A stretch of DNA of 8,352 bases from an uncultured Ruminococcus sp. Its GTDB lineage: Bacteria > Bacillota > Clostridia > Oscillospirales > CAG-272. The DNA lies in contig CADCPG010000115.1 in NCBI GenBank assembly GCA_902803255.1, positions 1 through 8,352 on the forward strand. Reading direction: 5' to 3'. Shown piece by piece: positions 1 through 5,662 of this stretch. Below the pieces are notes generated by a model, which made no database searches, was not told the origin of the DNA, and worked only from the letters and a program-made list of their open reading frames with translations. Position 1 is the first letter of the stretch, and each line of letters opens with the position of its first letter. The translations under genes and the position numbers were made by a program.

Positions 1-1050
1 ACCGAAAACACCGGATTCTCCTCGCTGGCGCTCGTCGTGACCGACGAACAGCACCGCTTCGGCGTCGCCCAGCGGGCGGCTCTCGCCGAAAAGGCGGGAG
101 GAACAAAGACGCACGTGCTGACGATGAGCGCGACGCCAATCCCGCGCTCCCTCGCCCTCGTGCTCTACGGCGACCTCGACATATCCAGGATAGAGGAGAT
201 GCCGGCCGGCCGTCGCAAGGTCGAGACGCTGGCGGTGACCGAATCGAGCCGGCCGCTCGTCGACAGCCTCATCAGGGCCACGGCAGACGAAGGCGGACAG
301 GTGTATATCGTCTGCCCGTCGATCGACGAACCGCAGGACAGCATGTCGGATACCGCCGACGGCGGCGAAGTCACGATGTCCGACATCACCGATTCCGGAA
401 TAAAAAAGCGCCCGCCCCTCAAGGCGGCGAAGGTATACGCCGAAAAGCTGCGTGAAAAATTCCCGGATCTGACCGTCGCGCTGATACACGGGCGGATGAA
501 GGGGGCGGAAAAGGAGGCCGTCATGACCGGCTTTGCCGCCGGGGACATCGACGTCCTCGTGTCGACCACCGTCATCGAGGTCGGTGTGAACGTCCCGAAC
601 GCCACGCTGATGATCGTCGAGAACGCCGAACGCTTCGGACTCTCCCAGCTGCACCAGCTGCGCGGACGCGTGGGCAGGGGCGAAAAGAAGTCGCGCTGCA
701 TACTCGTCAGCGAGGAGAGCGCCGGCGCAGCCGGCATATCCGGGAGCACATCGGGAGCCGGAGACCGGCTCGGAGCGATGGTGCGCACCGACAACGGTTT
801 CGAGATCGCCGAGGCCGACCTCAAAACTCGCGGACCGGGCGATTTCCTCCAGAAGGCCGGCAGCCGCGACATCAGGCAGAGCGGCGGCCTTCGCTTCAGA
901 TTCGCCGACCTGGGCGGCGACGCGTCGCTCTTTGCGGCGGCGTCAGGCTCCGCGAGGAGTCTCATCGCGTCGGATCCCGGGCTCGACGGACATCCGGAGC
1001 TCCGCGACTATCTCGCCTCACTGCAGACCGAAGGACCGTCTGCCGGCTGA
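1..1050 (+). CDS. recG: ATP-dependent DNA helicase RecG, C-terminal part (5' end outside the window)
   Basis: RecG remodels stalled replication forks and branched DNA by ATP-driven double-strand translocation. The frame is open from base 1 and ends at TGA 1048-1050, giving 349 residues of a protein usually near 680-700. Visible superfamily 2 motifs: DEQHR (motif II, bases 40-54), SATPIPRS (motif III), the second RecA-like domain with IHGRMK, motif V STTVIEVGVNVPNA, and motif VI QLRGRVGRG. The C-terminal RecG signature follows: GFEIAEADL, RGPGDF, then RQSG and FADL. The GTG at 37 is an internal valine codon just before motif II, not a start. Two insertions stand out against the E. coli protein as I remember it: about 24 acidic residues (331-417) containing an imperfect MSDTAD/MSDITD duplication, and about six extra residues between RGPGDF and RQSG. 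A hairpin at the stop codon and the amidase gene follow on the same strand. Confidence 0.97.
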   Translation, partial: TENTGFSSLALVVTDEQHRFGVAQRAALAEKAGGTKTHVLTMSATPIPRSLALVLYGDLDISRIEEMPAGRRKVETLAVTESSRPLVDSLIRATADEGGQVYIVCPSIDEPQDSMSDTADGGEVTMSDITDSGIKKRPPLKAAKVYAEKLREKFPDLTVALIHGRMKGAEKEAVMTGFAAGDIDVLVSTTVIEVGVNVPNATLMIVENAERFGLSQLHQLRGRVGRGEKKSRCILVSEESAGAAGISGSTSGAGDRLGAMVRTDNGFEIAEADLKTRGPGDFLQKAGSRDIRQSGGLRFRFADLGGDASLFAAASGSARSLIASDPGLDGHPELRDYLASLQTEGPSAG

Positions 1051-1060
1051 GCCGGCGGGC
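1038..1060 (+). other. GC hairpin with the recG stop codon in its loop
   Basis: GCCGGC (1042-1047) and GCCGGC (1051-1056) pair perfectly, and the three loop bases are the recG TGA stop. The helix extends outward through T1041-G1057, C1040-G1058, T1039-G1059 and G1038-C1060, about 10 bp including two wobbles. No T-tract follows; the next bases are CGAAGGAATAATAA. It is therefore not a classical intrinsic terminator. It may affect termination at recG, mRNA decay or coupling to the amidase gene 49 bases downstream. The pairing is directly visible; the role is inferred. Confidence 0.6.
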
Positions 1061-1074
1061 CGAAGGAATAATAA

Positions 1075-1122
1075 ATGATAAAGAACGAGGACGACAGGCA
1101 TGACACAAAAGAAGAACACTGA
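1075..1122 (+). CDS. Possible 15-codon leader ORF overlapping the amidase start
   Basis: ATG at 1075 opens a 15-codon frame rich in charged residues (MIKNEDDRHDTKEEH) that stops at TGA 1120-1122, inside the amidase gene in a different frame. AAGGA at 1063-1067 lies 7 bases before its ATG, a good ribosome binding site. The amidase's own site (GAGGA, 1087-1091) lies inside this frame, so ribosomes translating it would cross the amidase initiation region. It could couple translation or be chance. Nothing supports a function for the peptide itself. Confidence 0.22.
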   Translation: MIKNEDDRHDTKEEH

Positions 1123-1729
1123 AAAAAAGAGCCGCGGGATCATAGTGCTTGACCCCGGGCACGGACAGTTCGGAAACCCCCATACCACAAAGGAGGGCTT
1201 CTATGAAGGCACGCAGAACTTCATCCTCGCCGGTTTTCTGCGCGAATACCTCGAAGAGCTCGGTTTTGAGACTGTCATGACCAGGAACGAGGTCACCGAC
1301 GACCCCGAACTCGCCGATCGCGGCTCACTCGCCGGGAAGCTCGGAGCGGTCCTCTTCCTCTCGATCCACTCGAACGCCCCGGGAGGCGACCCCAAGTCGG
1401 AGAAATACCCCCTCGTCAGGGGAGCCGAGACCTACTATTCGGTCTCCGACCTCGACGAGAACGCGAAGATCGCGAGAGAACTCAACGACGCCGTCGTAAA
1501 GACGATGGGCACGTCCGACAGAGGGATCAAGACCCGCCGCTACCCCGGCGATGAGAGCGTCGACTACTACGGAGTCATGAGGGCGGCGGTCGCTTCCGGG
1601 TGCAAACGCGCCTTCCTCATCGAGCACGGCTTCCACACGAACCCCGAAGACTCGGCTTTCCTTCAGGACAGCAGCTGCCTGAAGAAGCTGGCAAAAGCCG
1701 AGGCGGAAGTCATAGACAGGCTCTTCTGA
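1100..1729 (+). CDS. N-acetylmuramoyl-L-alanine amidase (Amidase_3 type), no signal peptide
   Basis: This is a zinc amidase that cuts the bond between N-acetylmuramic acid and L-alanine in peptidoglycan. The 209 residues are essentially one Amidase_3 catalytic domain. Likely zinc ligands are His21 (in LDPGHG), Glu36 (in YEGTQN) and His90 (in LSIHSNA). The likely catalytic glutamate is Glu175 in IEHGFHTNPED, a form common in clostridial and phage-type amidases. The ATG is preceded by GAGGA with 8 bases of spacing, and an in-frame TAA at 1079-1081 rules out a longer N-terminus. The start is lysine-rich and polar with no hydrophobic stretch, so there is no signal peptide or anchor, and no cell-wall-binding repeats follow. 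The enzyme should be cytoplasmic unless released by lysis, a holin or a non-classical route. It follows recG by 49 bases and is probably co-transcribed. Family confidence is high; substrate and timing are unknown. Confidence 0.93.
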   Translation: MTQKKNTEKKSRGIIVLDPGHGQFGNPHTTKEGFYEGTQNFILAGFLREYLEELGFETVMTRNEVTDDPELADRGSLAGKLGAVLFLSIHSNAPGGDPKSEKYPLVRGAETYYSVSDLDENAKIARELNDAVVKTMGTSDRGIKTRRYPGDESVDYYGVMRAAVASGCKRAFLIEHGFHTNPEDSAFLQDSSCLKKLAKAEAEVIDRLF

Positions 1730-1741
1730 GCCACCCCGACG

Positions 1742-1786
1742 CATCAGCCGCGGCGGTCACATGACCGCCGCGGCTGATGTTATTTT
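1742..1786 (+). terminator. Intrinsic terminator after the recG-amidase unit
   Basis: An 18-base arm (1742-1759) and its exact reverse complement (1762-1779) are separated by CA. They form a very stable GC-rich hairpin beginning 12 bases after the amidase stop. TTATTTTA follows directly on the plus strand, while the minus-strand side lacks a T-tract, so termination is in the plus direction. The hairpin's last TG plus TATTTT could also serve as an extended -10 for the RNA candidate that follows. Confidence 0.9.
1778..1786 (+). promoter_or_regulatory. Weak extended -10 candidate for the downstream RNA
   Basis: TG-T-TATTTT (1778-1786) resembles a TGn-extended -10 element with 4 of 6 consensus bases in the hexamer. 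No -35 is visible (1758-1763 is CACATG). A start 6-8 bases downstream would fall near 1792-1794, next to the first base of the outer helix of the RNA candidate (G1795). The same bases serve as the T-rich tail of the terminator, so the match may be coincidental. Confidence 0.25.
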
Positions 1787-1792
1787 ACGGGA

Positions 1793-2025
1793 ACGCCCCC
1801 GCCGGGTCGTGTGACCGCTTTAGGAAACCCCTGCGTCAAGGGTGGAGTCCTATCGTCGGCATCACTGCTCCCAACATCCGTCCGTATCCCCGGGACAAGT
1901 CGACCGGAAACAGGCGGGAGGTCTGCAAAACAGCCTTCGAGCACCTGTTCGGACTCCTGTAAATAAGTGTCGGTCCCACGTCGCGGTCAATCACGGGCCA
2001 AGCAGGGGGCATAAGCCCATATCAT
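1793..2025 (+). ncRNA. Candidate structured non-coding RNA, family not identified
   Basis: This stretch lies between a terminator and the 3' end of a convergent gene and has no credible protein frame. It contains nested complementary arms: GCCCCC 1795-1800 with GGGGGC 2005-2010; CGTG 1808-1811 plus TGACCGC 1812-1818 with GCGGTCA 1983-1989 plus CACG 1992-1995 (AT bulge); GGAGTCC 1844-1850 with GGACTCC 1951-1957. Local hairpins are CCCT/AGGG 1829-1842, GTCC/GGAC 1880-1896 and GG(T)CTG/CAGCC 1920-1935. AACAGG 1909-1914 pairs with CCTGTT 1944-1949, and CTCCC 1868-1872 with GGGAG 1916-1920 crosses that helix, a possible pseudoknot. Unpaired segments are A-rich on the plus strand (GGAAA, ACAAG, CAAAA, GTAAATAAG), favouring plus-strand transcription. 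The 3' end is uncertain: GGGC-ATAA-GCCC (2007-2018) followed by ATATCATTT is at best a weak terminator. Length and clostridial context make the raiA motif the first class to test and 6S RNA second; I cannot recall either consensus well enough to claim a match. Confidence 0.55.
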
Positions 2026-2049
2026 TTCTGTCGGTAACGGCAACGGCGG

Positions 2050-2394
2050 TCAGGCGTCGTAGTCGATCTCGGTATCGAAAGCCTCGTCGAATTTTGCGGC
2101 GATGCGGTCGAATTCGGCGTCGTCCTCGATCTCGACGAGATCCTCGGTGCCGTCTTCGTTCTTTATCTGCTTGAAGATATAGTACTCCTCGATGACGTCG
2201 CTGTCGGCGTCACCGGCCGGGATCAGAGCGTAATACTGACAGCCGCGGTCGACGCAGCCGCCGATCAGCTCGAACTCGTGCTCCTGCCCGTCCTCGTCGA
2301 CCAGCGTCACTCTTTCGGAGTCTTCGGAAGCCTCATCGACTTCTCCCTGCTTCTCTTCTTCAGGAATCTTCTTCTCTTTCTTTTCGTCAGGCAT
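2050..2394 (-). CDS. DUF1292 family protein (YrzB-like)
   Basis: This is a small acidic protein of 114 residues. The first 28 or so residues are a charged Lys/Glu tail, probably disordered. The core begins VTLVDEDGQEHEFELI and continues through YYALIPAG, an EEYYIFK segment and EDLVEIEDDAEFD. That pattern (a nucleotide-independent beta-rich core reading as 'energy/vtl-deeG-e-ef...y.al.P...e....yifr') is what I associate with DUF1292, whose function is unknown. ATG at 2394 is preceded by AGAGAGG (2403-2409) with 8 bases of spacing. It is the last gene of the lepA-hemW unit, 58 bases after hemW, and in other Firmicutes DUF1292 genes sit among RNA and cell-cycle housekeeping genes. Its 3' end faces the RNA candidate convergently, and no clear terminator follows it. 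Family call is good; no function can be given. Confidence 0.85.
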   Translation of the reverse strand: MPDEKKEKKIPEEEKQGEVDEASEDSERVTLVDEDGQEHEFELIGGCVDRGCQYYALIPAGDADSDVIEEYYIFKQIKNEDGTEDLVEIEDDAEFDRIAAKFDEAFDTEIDYDA

Positions 2395-2427
2395 GGTATT
2401 TACCTCTCTGTCTGTGTTTATTGGGGC

Positions 2428-2449
2428 GCGCGGCGGCTTTCTCCCGCGC
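2428..2449 (-). other. Intercistronic hairpin between hemW and DUF1292 gene
   Basis: On the minus strand GCGCGG (2449-2444) pairs with CCGCGC (2433-2428), a 6-bp all-GC stem with a 10-base loop; a one-register-shifted alternative of equal length also exists. It lies between the hemW stop and the DUF1292 ribosome binding site. The following bases (CGCCCCAATAAAC on the minus strand) hold no T-tract, so full termination is unlikely. A role in RNA processing or stability is inferred. Confidence 0.4.
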
Positions 2450-2452
2450 CTC

Positions 2453-3628
2453 TCACCCGTTCGAACTGAGGTTCAGGACGCTTGAGAGGATGTAGTTCGA
2501 TACGAACATTCCCGAGGTGGAGAAGCGGTAGCTCTCACCGTCGGCGATCACGAATCCGTCTTCGACGTATTCGTCGAGCAGATGTCCGTACTTTTCGGCG
2601 AACGATACGCCGAATCTGCCCTCGAAATCCTTTATATTGACGCCTTCCTCGAGCCTCATGCCGAGCATGACGTACTCGTCCATGCTCTCGTCGGAGCCGA
2701 CCGAGTCGCGGGACGCGACGATGTCGATGTCGGAATCGATGATCTCGAGGCCGTCGATATAGTCCCTGATGTTGCGTGTCGTGGAGAAGCGCTCGCCCTT
2801 GAAGTAGGAGTGCGCGCTGGCGCCGAGGCCGAGGTATTCGTCGCAGTGCCAGTATTTCAGATTGTGGAGGCAGGCCTGTCCGCGCTTGGCGAAGTTGGAG
2901 ATCTCGTACCTTTCGTACCCGCGCGCCGCCAGATACTTGACCGCGTTGACGTACATGCTGTAGACCGAGTCGTCGTCAGGCAGGTTCAGGGTGTCGCGTC
3001 TCGACGCGAAGGGCGTGCCGTCCTCGATCTTGAGCGCGTAGAGCGAGATGTGGTCGGGAGAGAGCGACGTCACCGCCGAGAGGGTGTGCGCGAAGCTCTT
3101 CTCGGTCTGATCGGGAATGCCGTACATCACGTCGACGCTTATGTTCTCGAATCCGGCCCTGCGGGCGTTGTCGTATGTCTCCTCGAACTGCCTGTAGGTG
3201 TGGATCCTGCCGAGCGCGCGCAGCTCGTTCTCGTTGGCCGACTGAAGGCCGATGCTCAGCCTGTTGACTCCGGCCCTCTTCAGCTTGCGCAGCTTCTTGA
3301 AATCGTCGGTCGCGGGGTTGCACTCGACCGAGATCTCGGCGGACCTCGGTATGCTGAAATTGTCGTAAAGCGCGTTCAGGATCCTCCCGAGGTGCTTTGA
3401 ATCGAGGAAAGTGGGCGTTCCGCCCCCGATATACACCGAATCGACGCGGTATCCGCGGCATTTGTCCGACCAGTCCTCCATCTGGAGGATGAGGGCGTCG
3501 GTATAGTGCTCGACGATCCCGCCGCTGTTCGGGACGAAGGAGCAGAAATCGCAATAGTCGCATTTGCTCCTGCAGAACGGAATATGGATATAAAGTCCGA
3601 GCGACGGCTTGCTGTTGAGCATGCTCAT
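2453..3628 (-). CDS. hemW: Radical SAM heme chaperone HemW (formerly annotated as HemN-like)
   Basis: HemW binds heme and a [4Fe-4S] cluster and is thought to deliver heme to membrane targets; it resembles coproporphyrinogen dehydrogenase HemN but is a separate group. The 391-residue length fits the family. The radical SAM cluster motif is Cys19-x3-Cys23-x2-Cys26 (IPFCRSKCDYCDF), with an extra Cys29. SAM-binding and family motifs follow in order: YIGGGTPTFL, SIGLQSANENEL, DVMYGIPDQT, HISLYALKIEDGTPF, YEISNFAK, the HNLKYW motif of HemW, and YLGLGASAHSY. The C-terminal HemN_C part ends with TSGMFVSNYIL. ATG at 3628 has AAAGGA at 3638-3643 with 9 bases of spacing; the alternative ATG at 3622 is further from that site. 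It is the second gene after lepA, 89 bases downstream, an arrangement common in Firmicutes. Confidence 0.97.
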   Translation of the reverse strand: MSMLNSKPSLGLYIHIPFCRSKCDYCDFCSFVPNSGGIVEHYTDALILQMEDWSDKCRGYRVDSVYIGGGTPTFLDSKHLGRILNALYDNFSIPRSAEISVECNPATDDFKKLRKLKRAGVNRLSIGLQSANENELRALGRIHTYRQFEETYDNARRAGFENISVDVMYGIPDQTEKSFAHTLSAVTSLSPDHISLYALKIEDGTPFASRRDTLNLPDDDSVYSMYVNAVKYLAARGYERYEISNFAKRGQACLHNLKYWHCDEYLGLGASAHSYFKGERFSTTRNIRDYIDGLEIIDSDIDIVASRDSVGSDESMDEYVMLGMRLEEGVNIKDFEGRFGVSFAEKYGHLLDEYVEDGFVIADGESYRFSTSGMFVSNYILSSVLNLSSNG

Positions 3629-3687
3629 GAAAATCAGTCCTTTCGGTTTCGAATTCGTAATCTGACCGGCGTTTCAAGGCCCCGGGC

Positions 3688-3712
3688 GCCTTCCCGCGCG
3701 GCGCGGGCAGGC
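3688..3712 (-). other. Strong intercistronic hairpin between lepA and hemW
   Basis: CCCGCG (3693-3698) pairs with CGCGGG (3702-3707) around a three-base loop. After one mismatched pair (3692/3708) the helix continues as GCCT (3688-3691) with AGGC (3709-3712), 10 pairs in all. It starts 5 bases after the lepA stop and no T-tract follows on the minus strand. It could set the lepA to hemW expression ratio by partial termination or protect the lepA 3' end; that role is inferred. Confidence 0.6.
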
Positions 3713-3717
3713 CTCGC

Positions 3718-5553
3718 TCACTCCTCGTCTCCGAGCTTGAGCACCGCCATGAAGGCTTCGGGAGACACCTGCACGGATCCGAGCTTGCGCATCTTCTTCT
3801 TGCCTTCCTTCTGCTTTTCCAGCAGCTTTTTCTTTCTCGTTATATCACCGCCGTAGCATTTGGCCAGAACGTCCTTGCGGAGCGCCTTGACCGTCTCCCT
3901 GGCGATGATCTTCGACCCGACGGCCGCCTGGATCGGGATCTCGAACAGCTGCCTCGGGATGTTCTCCTTCAGCCGTTCGGCGATCTTTCGCGCCCTCTGG
4001 TATGCCTTTTCCTCGTGAACGATGAACGACAGGGCGTCGACCTGCTCGCCGTTGAGCAGGAAGTCGAGTTTGCAGAGCTTCGACGGCCTGTATTCGGAGA
4101 GCTCATAGTCGAGCGACGCGTATCCCCTCGACCGGCTCTTGAGAGCGTCGAAGAAATCGTAGATTATCTCGTTCAGCGGCAGATCGTAATGCAGCTCGAC
4201 GCGTTTTTCGTCGAGATACTTCATGTCGGAGAAGACTCCGCGCCGGTCCTGACAGAGGTCCATGAGGCCTCCGACGAACTCGGCCGGGGTGATTATGCTC
4301 GCCTTGACGATCGGTTCGCGCGCCTCGGCGATCGAATCCTGCGCCGGATATCCGGCGGGGTTGTCTATCTTTTTTTCTTCGCCGTTCTTCAGCGTCACCT
4401 CATATATGACGCTCGGGGCGGTAGTAATGAGGTCGAGGTTGAATTCCCTCTCGAGCCGCTCCTCGATGATCTCCATATGGAGCAGTCCGAGAAATCCGCA
4501 CCTGAAGCCGAAGCCGAGCGCGGTGGACGTCTCCGGCTCGAAGGAGAGGGCGGCGTCGTTGAGCTGCAGCTTCTCGAGGGCATCGCGGAGGTCGCCGTAT
4601 CTGGCGCCGTCTTCCGGGTATATGCCCGCGAAGACCATCGGGTGCACCGCCTTGAAACCGGGCAGCGCCTCGCGTGCCGGCCTGTCGGCCGAGGTGACGG
4701 TGTCGCCGACGCGGGTGTCGGAGACGTTCTTTATCGACGCGGTGAGGTATCCGACCTCGCCGGCGGACAGGCTCTCGCCCGGGTTCAGTCCGAAGGGCTC
4801 CATCGTTCCGACGGCCGTCGTCTCGAACTCCGCTCCGGTGCTCATGAGCCGGATCCTGTCGCCCGAAGTCAGCGTGCCGTCGATCACACGCAGATAGACG
4901 ACCACGCCGAGGTAGGGATCGTAGTACGAATCGAAGATCAGCGCCTTAAGCGGGGCGTCGGGGTCTCCCGACGGCGCCGGGATGTCATTCACTATGGCTT
5001 CGAGCAGGTCGGGGATGTTCTCTCCCGTCTTGGCAGAGACGGCCGGGCAGCCCTCGGCGGGTATGCCGATTATGTCCTCGATCTCCTTCCGGCAGCCTTC
5101 GATGTCGGCCGACGGAAGGTCGATCTTGTTCACGACGGGCAGTATCTCGAGGCCGGCCTCGACGGCCAGATACGCGTTGGCGAGCGTCTGGGCTTCGATG
5201 CCCTGTGTGGCGTCGACGACCAGAATCGCCCCTTCGCAGGCGTTCAGCGAGCGCGAGACCTCGTAGTTGAAGTCGACGTGCCCGGGGGTATCGATCAGAT
5301 TGAAGACGTACGGCGGAGTGCCGGGCGCCGAGCCCGGCGGCGTGTAGTTCATCCGCACCGCACGGGCTTTTATTGTGATGCCGCGCTCGCGCTCAAGATC
5401 CATGTTGTCGAGGATCTGATCCTCCATCTCGCGCCCCGAGACGGTGTCGGTGGCCTCAAGAAGCCTGTCGGCCAGCGTGCTCTTTCCGTGGTCTATGTGG
5501 GCGACGATGGAAAAATTGCGGATGCGCGAACGGTCGTAATTCTCGTTTTTCAA
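3718..5553 (-). CDS. lepA: Elongation factor 4 (LepA), ribosome-associated GTPase
   Basis: LepA is a translational GTPase that acts on ribosomes under stress and in 30S biogenesis. At 611 residues it is slightly longer than the usual ~600. G motifs: AHIDHGKS (18-25), RGITIK (57-62), DTPGH (88-92), NKID (142-145) and SAKTG (173-177). Domain II, the EF-G-like domains (FGFRCGFLGLLHMEI, then RRGVFSDMKYLDEKRVELHYDLPLNEI split across the domain) and the LepA-specific C-terminal domain (CYGGDITRKKKLL, KKKMRK) are all present. A short Pro/Gly-rich insertion lies at residues 71-81, just before DTPGH. The start is TTG at 5553-5551: GAAAAGG (5561-5567) lies 7 bases upstream, there is no nearby ATG, and the frame places AHIDHGKS at the normal distance. 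It has its own strong promoter and leads the lepA-hemW-DUF1292 unit. Confidence 0.99.
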   Translation of the reverse strand: MKNENYDRSRIRNFSIVAHIDHGKSTLADRLLEATDTVSGREMEDQILDNMDLERERGITIKARAVRMNYTPPGSAPGTPPYVFNLIDTPGHVDFNYEVSRSLNACEGAILVVDATQGIEAQTLANAYLAVEAGLEILPVVNKIDLPSADIEGCRKEIEDIIGIPAEGCPAVSAKTGENIPDLLEAIVNDIPAPSGDPDAPLKALIFDSYYDPYLGVVVYLRVIDGTLTSGDRIRLMSTGAEFETTAVGTMEPFGLNPGESLSAGEVGYLTASIKNVSDTRVGDTVTSADRPAREALPGFKAVHPMVFAGIYPEDGARYGDLRDALEKLQLNDAALSFEPETSTALGFGFRCGFLGLLHMEIIEERLEREFNLDLITTAPSVIYEVTLKNGEEKKIDNPAGYPAQDSIAEAREPIVKASIITPAEFVGGLMDLCQDRRGVFSDMKYLDEKRVELHYDLPLNEIIYDFFDALKSRSRGYASLDYELSEYRPSKLCKLDFLLNGEQVDALSFIVHEEKAYQRARKIAERLKENIPRQLFEIPIQAAVGSKIIARETVKALRKDVLAKCYGGDITRKKKLLEKQKEGKKKMRKLGSVQVSPEAFMAVLKLGDEE

Positions 5554-5585
5554 ATTAAAACCTTTTCGCTATAACTATTTAGTAT

Positions 5586-5614
5586 ATTATATCAAAAACG
5601 GTGTCAAAGTGCAA
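5586..5614 (-). promoter_or_regulatory. Housekeeping-sigma promoter of lepA
   Basis: On the minus strand TTGCAC (5614-5609), a 17-base spacer, and a perfect TATAAT (5591-5586) preceded by TGA, an extended -10. The predicted start is near 5579, giving a leader of about 26 bases before the TTG start. An overlapping TTGACA (5607-5602) lies 15 bp from TATACT (5586-5581) and could be an alternative. Confidence 0.85.
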
Positions 5615-5662
5615 CAGAATTTTCTTTCTCTTCTCGCGGCGAATATATAAGCCGGCTCCTGT

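Noticed and set aside
1793..2025. tmRNA, SRP RNA or RNase P RNA in the gap
   Set aside because: The conserved cores I know (tmRNA end CCACCA with tRNA-like arm, SRP GGAAGG/AGCA loop, RNase P GAGGAAAGTCC) are absent on both strands.
1777..2174. Two short plus-strand frames (61 and 110 codons) across the gap and into the DUF1292 gene
   Set aside because: No ribosome binding site, no domain, Arg/Ser-rich; the complementary arms in the same region argue for structured RNA, and the second frame runs antisense into a supported gene.
4015..5574. 519-codon open frame on the plus strand opposite lepA
   Set aside because: It mirrors the lepA codons in a GC-rich gene, has repetitive Arg/Val/Gly/Asp composition, no recognised domain and no ribosome binding site.
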